Below, piece by piece: positions 42,390 through 51,641 of a stretch of 64,000 nucleotides of DNA. Numbering within the stretch: position 1 is the first letter of the stretch; every line of letters starts with the position of its first letter. Both the position numbers and the translations under genes were made by a program. The stretch lies in assembly GCF_036898825.1 (NCBI RefSeq), contig NZ_JARUND010000002.1:1178001-1242000 (forward strand), written 5' to 3'. The notes below the pieces were generated by a model that was not told the origin of the DNA, ran no database searches, and saw nothing but the letters and a program-made list of their open reading frames with translations. The stretch is from Streptomyces sp. B21-083. GTDB taxonomy: Bacteria; Actinomycetota; Actinomycetes; Streptomycetales; Streptomycetaceae.

Positions 42390-43805
42390 CTATTCGCTGT
42401 CCGAGGCCAGGTAGACGGCGTTGTCCGGGTGGGGCGGTGTCCAGCCGGGTGTGATGCCCGCGCGTTCCAGCAGGCCGGTTCCCGCCGCCTGGGCGTCGGC
42501 GTGCAGTCGCTGGATGTCGACGCCGACGAGCTCGCCGTCCTTCTTGACCCGCTTGCCTGCGATGAAGACGTCGGAGACCACAGCGCGGCCCGCGCTGTGC
42601 ACGACGTTGGCGACCGGGTCGTGGACGGGGAACATGGACACGTGCCTCGTGTCGATGGCGACGAGGTCGGCCTGCTTGCCGACCTTGAGGCTGCCGAGCC
42701 GGTCCTCCTGGCCCAGCGCCCGGGCGCCCTCGATGGTCGCCATGCGCAGGGCGTCACGGGCCGTGAGCGGCACCGACCAGGGGTTCTGACCGGCGGACAG
42801 CGAGACGTCGTTGGACTGCGCCCGCGGGATCGCCAGCGCGAACCGCATCGCGGTGAACTGGTCGCTGCCGACGTTGAGGCAGGTGTCGATGCCGATGTTG
42901 GGGTACAGCCCGGCCGCGACCATCCGCCCGATCGGCGGCCAGCCGTGCCCCATGTTGCACTCGTCCTCCGGGGTCACCGACGCGGTCACCCCGTGATCAA
43001 GCATCAGCTTGATCTCGTCGTCACTGAAGTAGTTGCAGTGACCGAACGCCAGATCGTCGCCCAGCAGCCCCTCCTGGTGCATCAACTCGATGCCGGAGCG
43101 GCCCGGCATCACCGCCTGCCCCAGGTGCATGTTGATCCGGATGCCCAGCTCCCGGGCGAAGGCGAGGTCCTGCTTGACGACCTCCATCGTCAGGTGGTCC
43201 GGGCCCATGCCGGCCAGACCGATCGTGACCAGGCCCGTGTCCGACGAGTACTTCTCCCGCAGCCGCCGTACCTCGACGGTGTTCGCGGGCGTCGTGGCGA
43301 GGAACGGCGGCTTCAGGCAGTTCTGCAGGTCGATCACGTTGGCGCCACTGCCGAACTTGACCCGGAAGCCGGTCGACTCCAGACCCGCGAGCAGCGCGTC
43401 GATGTGTTCCCTGGACGTCGACTGCTGACACCAGTCGAAGGCGGCCGTGACGCCGGTGTCGATGGCGTCCAGGGCGCCCAGCCGCTGCGCGACGTACAGG
43501 TCGTCCGGGGTGAAGCTCGGACCGAGCTTCGTGATGATCGACGTCAGGTACTCCATCAGCGACCAGTTCGTCCCGAGACCACGCATGAGGATCTGGTAGA
43601 TGTGCCGGTGCGTGTCGATGAAGCCCGGGACGATGATGCGGTTGCTCGCGTCCACGACGCGTGCCGACCCCTCGGCGACCGCGAGATCCTTGCCGATCGC
43701 GGCGATCCGGTCACCCTCGATGAGGATGTCGGCCACCCCGTCGGGCACACCGGGCTCCATCGTGATGACGGTGCCTCCACGAATGAGTGTGCGCTCCTCA
43801 GCCAT
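42390..43805 (-). CDS. TRZ/ATZ-type metal-dependent amidohydrolase (second copy)
   Basis: 471 residues. PGFIDTHRHIYQILMRGLG carries the HxH metal pair (near residue 68), INMHLGQAVMPG and FGHCNYFSDDEI later His ligands, and GIDTCLNVGSDQ the Asp. It ends with GSLKVGKQADLVAID. ATG at 43805. It is the first gene of the leftward set, about 90 bp downstream of the shared promoter element. It would deaminate or open an N-containing or amide substrate. Confidence 0.9.
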   Translation of the reverse strand: MAEERTLIRGGTVITMEPGVPDGVADILIEGDRIAAIGKDLAVAEGSARVVDASNRIIVPGFIDTHRHIYQILMRGLGTNWSLMEYLTSIITKLGPSFTPDDLYVAQRLGALDAIDTGVTAAFDWCQQSTSREHIDALLAGLESTGFRVKFGSGANVIDLQNCLKPPFLATTPANTVEVRRLREKYSSDTGLVTIGLAGMGPDHLTMEVVKQDLAFARELGIRINMHLGQAVMPGRSGIELMHQEGLLGDDLAFGHCNYFSDDEIKLMLDHGVTASVTPEDECNMGHGWPPIGRMVAAGLYPNIGIDTCLNVGSDQFTAMRFALAIPRAQSNDVSLSAGQNPWSVPLTARDALRMATIEGARALGQEDRLGSLKVGKQADLVAIDTRHVSMFPVHDPVANVVHSAGRAVVSDVFIAGKRVKKDGELVGVDIQRLHADAQAAGTGLLERAGITPGWTPPHPDNAVYLASDSE

Positions 43806-44381
43806 CCCTCGCCGTCCCTCCTGTTGTACACAACGAAAGCACTGGGGGTGTGACGCCTGATGCAGGCAGCGGCTCGACGTCACATCGAGGTGAACACTAG
43901 GACTGGATCGACAGACGGGTCAATAGTTTGACGCCAATATCAATACCATGAAAGCGCGCCATTCCCGACAGGCGCTCCGCGGCTCACACCTCCGACAATC
44001 ACCGGCGCAGGCGGCCCTGCCTCAGGGCTTCACCGAACACCCGCCGGGGCGAGTCCAGGACCTGCGGGACCACCTCGACCACCGTCACTCACACCGGTAC
44101 GCCCGCCGCCCGGTCCGGGGCGCCACCACCCGCCGCAGCGGATGGGTCAGGGTCACAGCCCTTCCATGTCTTCATGCAACCACCGAAAAGCCAGCCCACT
44201 GACTACCAGGGCAATTATTTTACGATGACGTTGACTCCTTGATCGGAGCGGACCTACCGTTGACGCGGGATGTGCGGCCCAGCCGCCGACGACTGCCCCT
44301 CACGGGCCTTGATCGCGCGCTTCTCCGGCCCCCTGAGGTCACGCCCATTTCTCACGAATGCCCCCGAAGGGATGGTTTTCC
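43806..44381. other. 576-bp divergent spacer, no intact gene
   Basis: The left end holds the shared promoter element for the amidohydrolase (43894-43932). The middle has no recognisable protein on either strand. A lower-GC patch around 44200-44245 probably contains the promoter of the rightward NmrA-like gene. Confidence 0.5.
43894..43932 (-). promoter_or_regulatory. Leftward promoter with shared element GTCAATAGTTTGAC
   Basis: The core GTCAA-TAGT-TTGAC lies at 43919-43932, identical in all 14 bases to 15687-15700, with TATCAAT at the same offset (43938-43944). On the minus strand it gives the -35 TTGACC and, 18 bp on, TAGTGT (43894-43899). It lies about 90 bp upstream of the amidohydrolase start. 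Confidence 0.6.
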
Positions 44382-45227
44382 ATGAGCGGTCAAGTCGTGG
44401 TCGCCGGAGGTTCCGGCGCCGCCGGACGCCCCCTGCTACGCGAACTGCTGCGGCGGGGCCTCGACGTCACCGCCGTCACCCACAGCGACGAGGGCGCGAC
44501 GCGGTTGGGGGCGGCGGGGGTGCCCACCGTCGTACACGCCGACCTCGGGGACGAGTCCGCGCTGCGGGCCGCCTTCTCCGGCGCGCGGGCGGTGTACGTG
44601 ATCCCTCCCGCGCTGCATCCGCACGAGGACGACCTCGCCATCAACGCGGTGCACGCCGCGGCCGCGGCCGAGGTGCCGCGGTTCGTCTACCACTCCGTGC
44701 TCCAGCCCTACACTCCCGCACTCCGCAATCATCTGCGGAAGTCGCGCGTCGAAGCCTTTCTGCGCGACAGCGAGCTGCGATGGACGATCCTCCAGCCGTC
44801 GATCTACGCTCAGGTCATCCTCGGCATACTCGCGCGCGGCGGCCCCGAGGTGTCCGTGCCCTTCGACCCGGACGCCCCGCTGTCGGTCGTCGACGTCGCC
44901 GACGTCGCCGAGGTCGGAGCGAAGGTACTCACCGAGGACGGACACGACTACGCGTCGTACGAACTCTGCGGCCCGATGACCACACTGGCGGAGATGGTGG
45001 CCGTTCTCGCGGCCCACCGCCATGTCGAACTGCGCCCGGTCCCCGTGCCTCCGTCATCCGCTCCCCTGCCGCCCGGGGCACTGGCGGAACCGCTCTCCGC
45101 GGCCGACATGATCTCCACCTTCGCGCACTACGACGCCCACGGCTTCCGGGGCAACCCGGCCGTTCTCCGGTTCCTGCTGGGCCGTGCGCCGCTCGATGTC
45201 GCAGGCGTGGTCGAACGGGAGCTGTGA
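44382..45227 (+). CDS. NmrA-like NAD(P)-binding protein
   Basis: 281 residues, atypical SDR: VVVAGGSGAAGRPLLRELLR is the Rossmann motif and PRFVYHSVLQPYTPALRNHL the central region. It is related in length and layout to the protein at 35656, including FAHYDAHGFRGNPAVLRFLL near the C-terminus, which parallels YYDGYGFRGGNG there. ATG at 44382. It is divergent from the amidohydrolase. Enzymatic reduction or redox sensing are both possible. Confidence 0.82.
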   Translation: MSGQVVVAGGSGAAGRPLLRELLRRGLDVTAVTHSDEGATRLGAAGVPTVVHADLGDESALRAAFSGARAVYVIPPALHPHEDDLAINAVHAAAAAEVPRFVYHSVLQPYTPALRNHLRKSRVEAFLRDSELRWTILQPSIYAQVILGILARGGPEVSVPFDPDAPLSVVDVADVAEVGAKVLTEDGHDYASYELCGPMTTLAEMVAVLAAHRHVELRPVPVPPSSAPLPPGALAEPLSAADMISTFAHYDAHGFRGNPAVLRFLLGRAPLDVAGVVEREL

Positions 45228-45289
45228 ACCCCGCAAGGTTTTCTGATCCCCGACGGCCTCCCCGCCTGGGACGAGCTGATCGCGATAAC

Positions 45290-45425
45290 GGCTACAAGAA
45301 CCTGCCGCTGGTCCACCAACCCGCTGGAGCGACTGAACCGGCAGGTCAAGCATCGGGCCGACGTCGTCCAGGTCTTCCCCAACCCCGCCGCATCGGACCG
45401 GCTCGCCGCCGCGGTCTTGACGGCG
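45290..45425 (+). mobile_element. Fragment of an IS256-family transposase gene (C-terminal part)
   Basis: The reading STNPLERLNRQVKHRADVVQ then VFPNPAASDRLAAAVL matches the C-terminal part of IS256-type (Mutator-like) transposases. No other part of the element or terminal repeats is visible. It marks the border between the catabolic genes and the sugar-use locus. Confidence 0.75.
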
Positions 45426-45531
45426 TTGTTGACGAGCCCCCGCCCGCCGCGCGCCTTTTCTGCCCGGCCAGGCCACGCGCGCGTGCCGGGCATAACTCGA
45501 TCGCTGACACCGTCGAGGTGGCGCGCCGTCG

Positions 45532-47664
45532 TCAGGCCGGCTCGCGGACGAGGTGGACGAGTGCGGAGGCATAGTCGTCCGCGGCGAGGTCCAGGGGCAG
45601 TCCGTGGCTGAGCAGGATGGCGCCATGGTGCACGATGCCAGTGGCCGTGTCGCGGTAGCGGGCGGCGGGGTCGAGTGCACGCAGGGGCAGGGCCGGGTCG
45701 TGGTGTCCATAGTGCCGTGACCGTCGCAGGGCGATCACTGCGGCTTCCCGGCCGTCTGGGGCGAGGTACTGCAGCGCGCTGAGCTCCCCGCCCCCGGGGG
45801 GCCGCAGCCGGTGCTGCTCGCCGAGCTGGACGAGGTGACGTACGCGCTTGTACGCGGCGACGAGTTCGCTGGCGCGGGCCAGTTCGGTCTCGCTCCACCG
45901 GTTCAGGTCGCCGCCGATGCCCATGACACCGTTCATGGCGACGTGGAAGCGGAAGTCGAGGGGCACGCTGCGCCCGGTGTAGGGGTTGGGGCTGTCGGTG
46001 ACCCAGGCGCCCATGACCCGGGCCGGGTAGAGCTGGGAGAAGCCGTGCTGGATCCCGATGCGGTCGAGCGCGTCGGTGTTGTCGGAGGTCCACACCTGGT
46101 CGGTGCGGGCGAGGATGCCGAGGTCGAGGCGGCCGCCGCCGCTGCTGCACGTCTCGATGCGCAGTCCCGGGTGGTCGGCGCGCAGCCGGTCGAGCAGGGC
46201 GTAGAGGTTGTGTACGTGGTCGATCCACAGCCGGTCGGGGTCACCGTCGGCGTCGGGCCAACCGGCCTCCGTGAAGGGGCGGTTCATGTCCCATTTGAGG
46301 AAGTCGATGGCGTTCTTCGACAGCAGTTCGTCGAGCCGGCCGTGCAGCCAGCCGGCCACATCGGGGCGGGCGAGGTTGAGGACCAGTTGGTTGCGGTGTT
46401 CGGTGCGGCGGCGGTGCGGGTGGTGGAGCACCCAGTCGGGGTGGGCGCGGTACAGGTCGCTGTCGGGGTTGACCATCTCGGGCTCCACCCACAGGCCGAA
46501 CTGCATGCCCAGGTCGTGCACCCGGTCGATCAGAGGGGTGAGGCCGTCGGGGAAGCGGTTCGGGTTGGGGGTCCAGTCGCCGAGACCGGCGGCGTCATGG
46601 GTGCGGGCGCCGAACCAGCCGTCGTCCATCACGAACAGCTCGGCGCCGAGCGCCGCGGCCTTCTCGGCCAGCGCGATCTGACCGGTGACGTCGATGTCGA
46701 ACTCGGTCGCCTCCCAGGAGTTGTAGAGCACCGGCCGCAGCTCCTCCGGGTGCGGCAGCACATGGTCCAGGGCGTGCCGGTGCCACAGACGGGACGCGGC
46801 TCCGAAGCCGCCTTCGGTGTACGCCCCCGCGCAGACCGGGGTGGCCAGCTCCTCGCCCGGGAGTAGCTCCCAGGTGACCGGGTCGTGGCCGAAGCCTGCG
46901 GACAGGGTGGCCCGTTCGGTGGGCAGCCGTTGGGCGGTCAGCCGCCAGCTGCCGCTCCAGGCGAGGGCGCACGACCAGACGGCGCCGTGCTCCTCGTCTG
47001 CTTCGCCGTCGTCGATCATGGCCCAGGGGTTGGTCTGGTGTCCGGTGGTGCCGCGGCGGCTGGTGAGGAGGGTCTCGCCGTAGGGCAGCGGGGTCCGGTT
47101 CAGCTGTGTCTCGGCGTTCCACTGTCCCCGCACCTGGCTCAGGCGGTACTCACGCAGCCTTGGCAGCACCCAGGTGGCGGAGTCGGCGCGCACGACCGTG
47201 ATCGCGCCGTCGGTCTCGCTGCCGGTGTGGCGCAGGACGAGGTGGCGTTCGATGACGTCGGTGCCGGTGCGCAGGCGGTAGCGCGTCTCAAGAGTGAGGG
47301 GGTAGTGCCGGTCGGTGAACCGCAGCACCAGTTCCGTGCCGTCCTCGTGTTCGATCACCTCCTGGCCGGCCGGGTCCGGTTCGAGGTCGCGCACACCGTC
47401 GGGGAAGCGGACCTGGACGCCCGCGTGGGCGTAGCGCAGGGCTCCGGCGGTGTCGAGGTCGAGGGTACCGTCGGCGGGGTCCTCAAACGACCGGCGGCCG
47501 GGCTCCGGGTGACGGAGCAGGGAGACGGCCTGTTCGAGGGTGAGGCGGGGGCCCCAGTGCAGGCCGCGCAGTCGGTCGGCGTCGTCGAGGTGCAGCACGT
47601 AGCTGGAGCCGGGTCCGGACAGGACCCACAGCCGGTGCTCGGGGTCGTGGGCGACGTTCGGCAT
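45532..47664 (-). CDS. GH36 alpha-galactosidase
   Basis: 710 residues, usual length for bacterial GH36. The nucleophile motif FLKWDMNRPF (Asp near residue 465) and acid/base region VWTSDNTDALDRI (near 527) are intact, as are LFVMDDGWFG and GLWVEPEMVNPDSDLY. There is no signal peptide, so it acts inside the cell on imported alpha-galactosides. ATG at 47664. It lies downstream of the secreted glycosidase gene and the hairpin at 47725-47754. Confidence 0.95.
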   Translation of the reverse strand: MPNVAHDPEHRLWVLSGPGSSYVLHLDDADRLRGLHWGPRLTLEQAVSLLRHPEPGRRSFEDPADGTLDLDTAGALRYAHAGVQVRFPDGVRDLEPDPAGQEVIEHEDGTELVLRFTDRHYPLTLETRYRLRTGTDVIERHLVLRHTGSETDGAITVVRADSATWVLPRLREYRLSQVRGQWNAETQLNRTPLPYGETLLTSRRGTTGHQTNPWAMIDDGEADEEHGAVWSCALAWSGSWRLTAQRLPTERATLSAGFGHDPVTWELLPGEELATPVCAGAYTEGGFGAASRLWHRHALDHVLPHPEELRPVLYNSWEATEFDIDVTGQIALAEKAAALGAELFVMDDGWFGARTHDAAGLGDWTPNPNRFPDGLTPLIDRVHDLGMQFGLWVEPEMVNPDSDLYRAHPDWVLHHPHRRRTEHRNQLVLNLARPDVAGWLHGRLDELLSKNAIDFLKWDMNRPFTEAGWPDADGDPDRLWIDHVHNLYALLDRLRADHPGLRIETCSSGGGRLDLGILARTDQVWTSDNTDALDRIGIQHGFSQLYPARVMGAWVTDSPNPYTGRSVPLDFRFHVAMNGVMGIGGDLNRWSETELARASELVAAYKRVRHLVQLGEQHRLRPPGGGELSALQYLAPDGREAAVIALRRSRHYGHHDPALPLRALDPAARYRDTATGIVHHGAILLSHGLPLDLAADDYASALVHLVREPA

Positions 47665-47724
47665 GGCGGCCTTTCGGGGTGTGGCGGTCGGGCGGCGAGA
47701 ACGTGCGTCGGCACGCGAGGGGAA

Positions 47725-47754
47725 GGGGCCGCCGCCGGGCTCGGCGGCGGCCCC
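47725..47754 (-). terminator. Very strong hairpin between the two glycosidase genes
   Basis: Perfect 13-bp arms GGGGCCGCCGCCG (47725-47737) and CGGCGGCGGCCCC (47742-47754) with a 4-base loop, just downstream of the leftward gene ending at 47769. It may end or attenuate transcription before the alpha-galactosidase. Confidence 0.75.
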
Positions 47755-47768
47755 TGGGAGGGGAACGG

Positions 47769-50381
47769 TCAGCCGTTCACCGGGGCGACCTCGATGTAGT
47801 CGATGTCGGGTGCGTAGGAGGAGGAGTTGGAGAACTTCAGGGTGTTGGTTCCGGAGTTGAGGTTGACCGTGGTGCCCAGCGACCAGTAGTCGTTCCAGCT
47901 GTAGGTGTTGCGGAAGGTCAGCGTGCTGGGGGTGCCGCCGTTGACAGTCAGCTGGGCGGTGCGGGACTCGACGTTGATGTTGTAGTTGCCGGTGCCGGCC
48001 CGGTCGTTGTTGGAGTAGTGGACGACGACCGCGTACCGGCCGGCGGCGGAGGCGTTGACGTTGCCGAAGGCCAGCGTGTTGGCGCTGCCGTTGCCGACGT
48101 AGCCGACGTTCTTGCCGCCGGAGGCCCAGGTGTCGGACTGCGCCTTGGCCGCGCCGGCCAGAGTGCCGTTCTCGGCCTCGTACTTGGCCACTCCGGTGGT
48201 GTCACCGGAGCCGTCCACCTTGAGGTCCCGCAGGGTCAGCGCGGTCCCGCTGTTGGGGCTCACGGTGATCCGGTTGATGCCGGCCGCCAGGTAGAGCCGG
48301 GTGCTGGAGGTGGTGGCGGCGCCGGAGGAGGAGCCGTAGGTGGCCACCGTGGTGCCGTTCAGGGCGAGCCCGGTGCTGCCGCCGGCGGAGGTGTAGTCGG
48401 TCTTGACCGTGTAGTAGCCGTCGCTGGGGGCGTAGGCGTCGAAGGTGGCACCGTCGCCCGAGGTCATGGCGAGGGCACCGGTGCCGGTCTCGCCGACATC
48501 GCTGTACGAGTACGACGGGCTGCCGCTGACGTCCGCGAGCGTGGCCTCGTACGCTGTCTCGGGGGTGCTCTGCGCGGCGGTGAGGTCGATCTTGTCCAGG
48601 GTGACCTGCCCGGCGGACGTGCCGAGCGTCGGGTCGGTCACGGCGAGGGAGACGGTGTGGCTGCCCGCGCTCAGGCTGACCGGGACGGTGACCGTGGAGC
48701 GGTACTGCCAGTTCATTGTCGACGGGTAGGTGACGAACTTCGGGTTGGCACCGTCGATGCGCAGCACCTGCTGGGAGGGGGAGCCGTTCTGGTTGCCGTA
48801 GAAGACGCGCAGGTTGTAGGTGCCCGCGGAGGGGGCGTTGACGGTGAAGACGACCTTGCTGTCGCTCTGGCTCAGGTAGCCGACGTCCTTGGTGCCTGAG
48901 GTGGCGTAGCCGCCGGCGTTGCTCACGGTGCCCTGAGTGACGATGCTGCCGTCGGTGATGGCGGCGTTCTCGGCCTCGTAGGAGGTGCTGGAGGGCACGG
49001 TGGGTGTGGCGGCGGTGCCGCCGCCGTTGGGGGTGACCAGGATCCGGTAGGCGGACATGCCGTTCAGGCCGGTCAGCGGGACCGTGACGGAGCCGCCAGA
49101 GGGGGTGAAGGCGGCGCGGGAGATGGTCCGCGGCGGGGCTGAGGCACCCTCGTAGCCGCTCCAGTCAAGGGCCTGGACGGTGACCTCCACCTTGCTGCCG
49201 AAGGTGGCGGACGGGATGTTGTTGATCACGACGTTGGTGTCGGTGGACGAACCTCCGACGATCACCTGGGCCTGCTTCCTGGCCGTGTCCAGGGAGGCGA
49301 GGCCCTGCAGGGTGTCGATGGTGTTCGCCTGCGGCGGCGTGGTCTGCACGCTCTGGCCGGTCATCTGGGCGTACCAGTGCCAGAACCACCATGAGCCGTT
49401 GGGGATGTTGGTGTGGACGGTGTTGCCGTCCATGTTGCCCGCTATGTCCCAGTACGGCTGCTCGGCGTAGACCTTGGTGTCCTCGAACATCGAGGCCCAC
49501 TGCACCAGTTGGCCTGGCACCGACTGATCGCGCCGGTCGGCGTACTCGTCGATGTTGATGGTGATGGGACTGATACCGCGGGCGCTCTCCAGGGAGCGGT
49601 AGGTGCTGTAGTGGCCCCGGTAGTTGGCGAGCGACGCCGGGTCCAACTCGTGCCAGGTGAATACGTCCGGCAACTGGTTGTTGGCCTTGGCGTAGGTCAG
49701 GAAGTCACCGAAGAACTTGCTGTTGAAGTGGGCCGTGTTGGGCCCGCCGATCTTCGCTGCGGGGAAGTCGCTCTTGATGCGCTGGTAGGCGGCGCTCCAG
49801 TCGGAGTCGAACTTGTTGAGGGCCGTCTGGTAGGTGGTGGTGTTGGTGCTGCCGATGCCGGTGTACCAGTTGCCGTCCGGCTCGTTGAAGGGGACGAAGA
49901 CCACCTTGTTCGCCCAGGAGGCGCCCTTGACCGTGTTGACCGCGGTGTCGATCTTGGTGAGGTAGTCGCTGATGCCCAGGTTCTGGTAAGGCCAGTCCGA
50001 ATACTCGTCCTGAATGTTGGTGTACATCGTGCCGCCGCCGTTGCGGAAGAACGACGGGGCGACGTCCATGATGTCGCCGTTGGGGTGCTGGGCGCCGTTC
50101 GGCGGCTTCTGGGAGCCGGTGGTGAGCTTCAGCGGCGCCAGCAGGTTGTCGCTGGGGACGCCGTCGTCGCTCTGCCCGTACAGTGCGCCGTTCGAACCGT
50201 GGAGGACGGCACCGTTGGTGTTGCCGAGGTCCACGGTGAAGGACTGGGAGGCGGCCTGGGCGGTCTGCGGGAAGGCGAGCGCCGTGCCGACCAGGGCCGT
50301 GACGGCGAGGAGCGCGCTGGTGAGCTTCGCTCTGGTGTGCCTGGGCGGCGCAGCGCCCGGTGTGCGGGTGTCGAGGGACAT
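47769..50381 (-). CDS. Secreted GH-A-like glycosidase with CBM35-type modules
   Basis: 870 residues. A basic N-terminus and hydrophobic stretch SALLAVTALVGTALAF then TAQA form a signal peptide. The catalytic part (about 45-450) is a GH39/GH30-like clan GH-A barrel: VVFVPFNEPDGNWY holds the likely acid/base Glu and ITINIDEYADRR the likely nucleophile Glu. Two carbohydrate-binding modules follow, starting SYEAENAAITDG and KYEAENGTLAGA, the CBM35/CBM6 signature. ATG at 50381 follows the LacI-type operator by about 55 bases. It probably trims a plant or microbial polysaccharide outside the cell, releasing oligosaccharides for the importer. Confidence 0.87.
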   Translation of the reverse strand: MSLDTRTPGAAPPRHTRAKLTSALLAVTALVGTALAFPQTAQAASQSFTVDLGNTNGAVLHGSNGALYGQSDDGVPSDNLLAPLKLTTGSQKPPNGAQHPNGDIMDVAPSFFRNGGGTMYTNIQDEYSDWPYQNLGISDYLTKIDTAVNTVKGASWANKVVFVPFNEPDGNWYTGIGSTNTTTYQTALNKFDSDWSAAYQRIKSDFPAAKIGGPNTAHFNSKFFGDFLTYAKANNQLPDVFTWHELDPASLANYRGHYSTYRSLESARGISPITINIDEYADRRDQSVPGQLVQWASMFEDTKVYAEQPYWDIAGNMDGNTVHTNIPNGSWWFWHWYAQMTGQSVQTTPPQANTIDTLQGLASLDTARKQAQVIVGGSSTDTNVVINNIPSATFGSKVEVTVQALDWSGYEGASAPPRTISRAAFTPSGGSVTVPLTGLNGMSAYRILVTPNGGGTAATPTVPSSTSYEAENAAITDGSIVTQGTVSNAGGYATSGTKDVGYLSQSDSKVVFTVNAPSAGTYNLRVFYGNQNGSPSQQVLRIDGANPKFVTYPSTMNWQYRSTVTVPVSLSAGSHTVSLAVTDPTLGTSAGQVTLDKIDLTAAQSTPETAYEATLADVSGSPSYSYSDVGETGTGALAMTSGDGATFDAYAPSDGYYTVKTDYTSAGGSTGLALNGTTVATYGSSSGAATTSSTRLYLAAGINRITVSPNSGTALTLRDLKVDGSGDTTGVAKYEAENGTLAGAAKAQSDTWASGGKNVGYVGNGSANTLAFGNVNASAAGRYAVVVHYSNNDRAGTGNYNINVESRTAQLTVNGGTPSTLTFRNTYSWNDYWSLGTTVNLNSGTNTLKFSNSSSYAPDIDYIEVAPVNG

Positions 50382-50435
50382 GGGGACCTGGCTTTCTCCT
50401 CCCGCGGCACTGCGGGAGGACGGATCGGGGAACGG

Positions 50436-50453
50436 GATGTTATCGCTCACATC
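50436..50453 (-). promoter_or_regulatory. LacI-type operator upstream of the secreted glycosidase
   Basis: GATGTTATCGCTCACATC is an imperfect palindrome; on the minus strand the core is TGTGAGCGATAACA, very close to classical LacI-family operators. A near-identical site lies at 54927-54940 at the start of the sugar permease gene. Confidence 0.65.
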
Positions 50454-50509
50454 CCCCGCAGATGGAGCGGTATGAAGTGGTATGAGTCACGATGGTCCGG
50501 CGGAAACGG

Positions 50510-51589
50510 TCAGGCGGGGCGGTGCGGCGCCGGGCCGGTGCTCTCGCGGACGATCAGGTCGGGTTCGGCCCACAGCGGTGGTGGCGGGGTGTTGTCCGGG
50601 TCGAGCAGCCGGTGCAGCATCCCGAAGGCGCCACGCCCCAGCCCTTCGAAGTCCAGCCGTACCGTGGTCAGGGTGGGGTGGGTGTACGCGGCGTACGGCG
50701 CGTCGTCGAAGCCCATGACGCTGAGGTCGCCTGGCACGTCTCGGCCCGCCTCGCGGGCCGCCCGGAGCACACCGAGTGCGAGGTCGTCGTTGCCGCACAG
50801 GACTGCCGTGACCTGCGGATCGGCGACCACGCTACGGGCGGCCAGATACCCGGATCGCGGGCTCCAGCCGCCTTCCAGCGCCCCGGGGACGGAACGGCCG
50901 GCGCCGGTGAGCGCGTCCCGCCAGCCCTCGGCGCGCTGACCGACGCGGGTCGTGGTGGACGGGATCGTCATGTAGTGGACGGTCCGGTGGCCGAGGCCGA
51001 GCAGGTAGCGGGTGGCCTGGGCCGCCGCCGCCCGGTCGTCGAGCCAGGCTTCGGGTCTGCCGGTCCGCCCGTCCTCCCGCGGCCGCTCCACCACGGCGGC
51101 CGCGGGGAAGTCGGCGGGCAGCGCCTGCCAGGCCCCTTCGCCGGCTGCGTTGAAGGCGATCACCAGGACGGGTTCCCCGGGGCGGGCGAGCCGGCCGGCG
51201 ATGTCGTCGGGCGTCAGCGGGGAGGCTTCGTCCAGGACACTGACCGATACGGCGAAGCCGGCTGTCCGGGCCGCCTCCTCTATGCCCCGCAGTGCGAGGG
51301 CGGCACCGTACAGGGTGGTGTCCGAGGTGAGCACCGTCACCGAGCGCACCACTCCCCCGGCCAGTGCCCGGGCGAGCCGGTTGGGCTTGTAGCCCAGCTC
51401 GTCGATGACCTCCAGCACCCGTTCCCGGGTGGCCTTGGCAACCCTCGGGCGGCGGTTGATCACGCGGGAGACGGTCTGGTGGGACACCCCGGCCGCCTTG
51501 GCGACGTCGAAGATGCTGACGGACCGCTGCCGGTCGGCGCCGTCCTGGGACGGCTCCTCGTCGCGGCGGGCCGGGGTGTGGTCCTGCAT
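50510..51589 (-). CDS. LacI-family transcriptional regulator of the sugar locus
   Basis: 359 residues. The N-terminal HTH and hinge helix are SIFDVAKAAGVSHQTVSRVI and ELGYKPNRLARALAGG (about residues 25-75), followed by a sugar-binding domain ending VMGFDDAPYAAYTHPTLTTV. ATG at 51589 follows AGGAG. It lies between the binding-protein and glycosidase genes and likely represses both, acting on the operators at 50436 and 54927. Confidence 0.93.
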   Translation of the reverse strand: MQDHTPARRDEEPSQDGADRQRSVSIFDVAKAAGVSHQTVSRVINRRPRVAKATRERVLEVIDELGYKPNRLARALAGGVVRSVTVLTSDTTLYGAALALRGIEEAARTAGFAVSVSVLDEASPLTPDDIAGRLARPGEPVLVIAFNAAGEGAWQALPADFPAAAVVERPREDGRTGRPEAWLDDRAAAAQATRYLLGLGHRTVHYMTIPSTTTRVGQRAEGWRDALTGAGRSVPGALEGGWSPRSGYLAARSVVADPQVTAVLCGNDDLALGVLRAAREAGRDVPGDLSVMGFDDAPYAAYTHPTLTTVRLDFEGLGRGAFGMLHRLLDPDNTPPPPLWAEPDLIVRESTGPAPHRPA

Positions 51590-51641
51590 GTCCGTGGACT
51601 CCTGGTGGATCGTCGGTCGAGGCACGTGCTGTCGGCGGCGG

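Noticed and set aside
44221..44245. Extra TTGAC near the NmrA-like gene considered as another copy of the shared element
   Set aside because: The inverted GTCAA partner at the right distance is missing; probably only a -35-like sequence.
47679..48899. Rightward 406-residue open frame rich in Val/Gly
   Set aside because: It is antisense to the two glycosidase genes, has low-complexity composition and no domain; the leftward frames carry clear catalytic motifs and a signal peptide.
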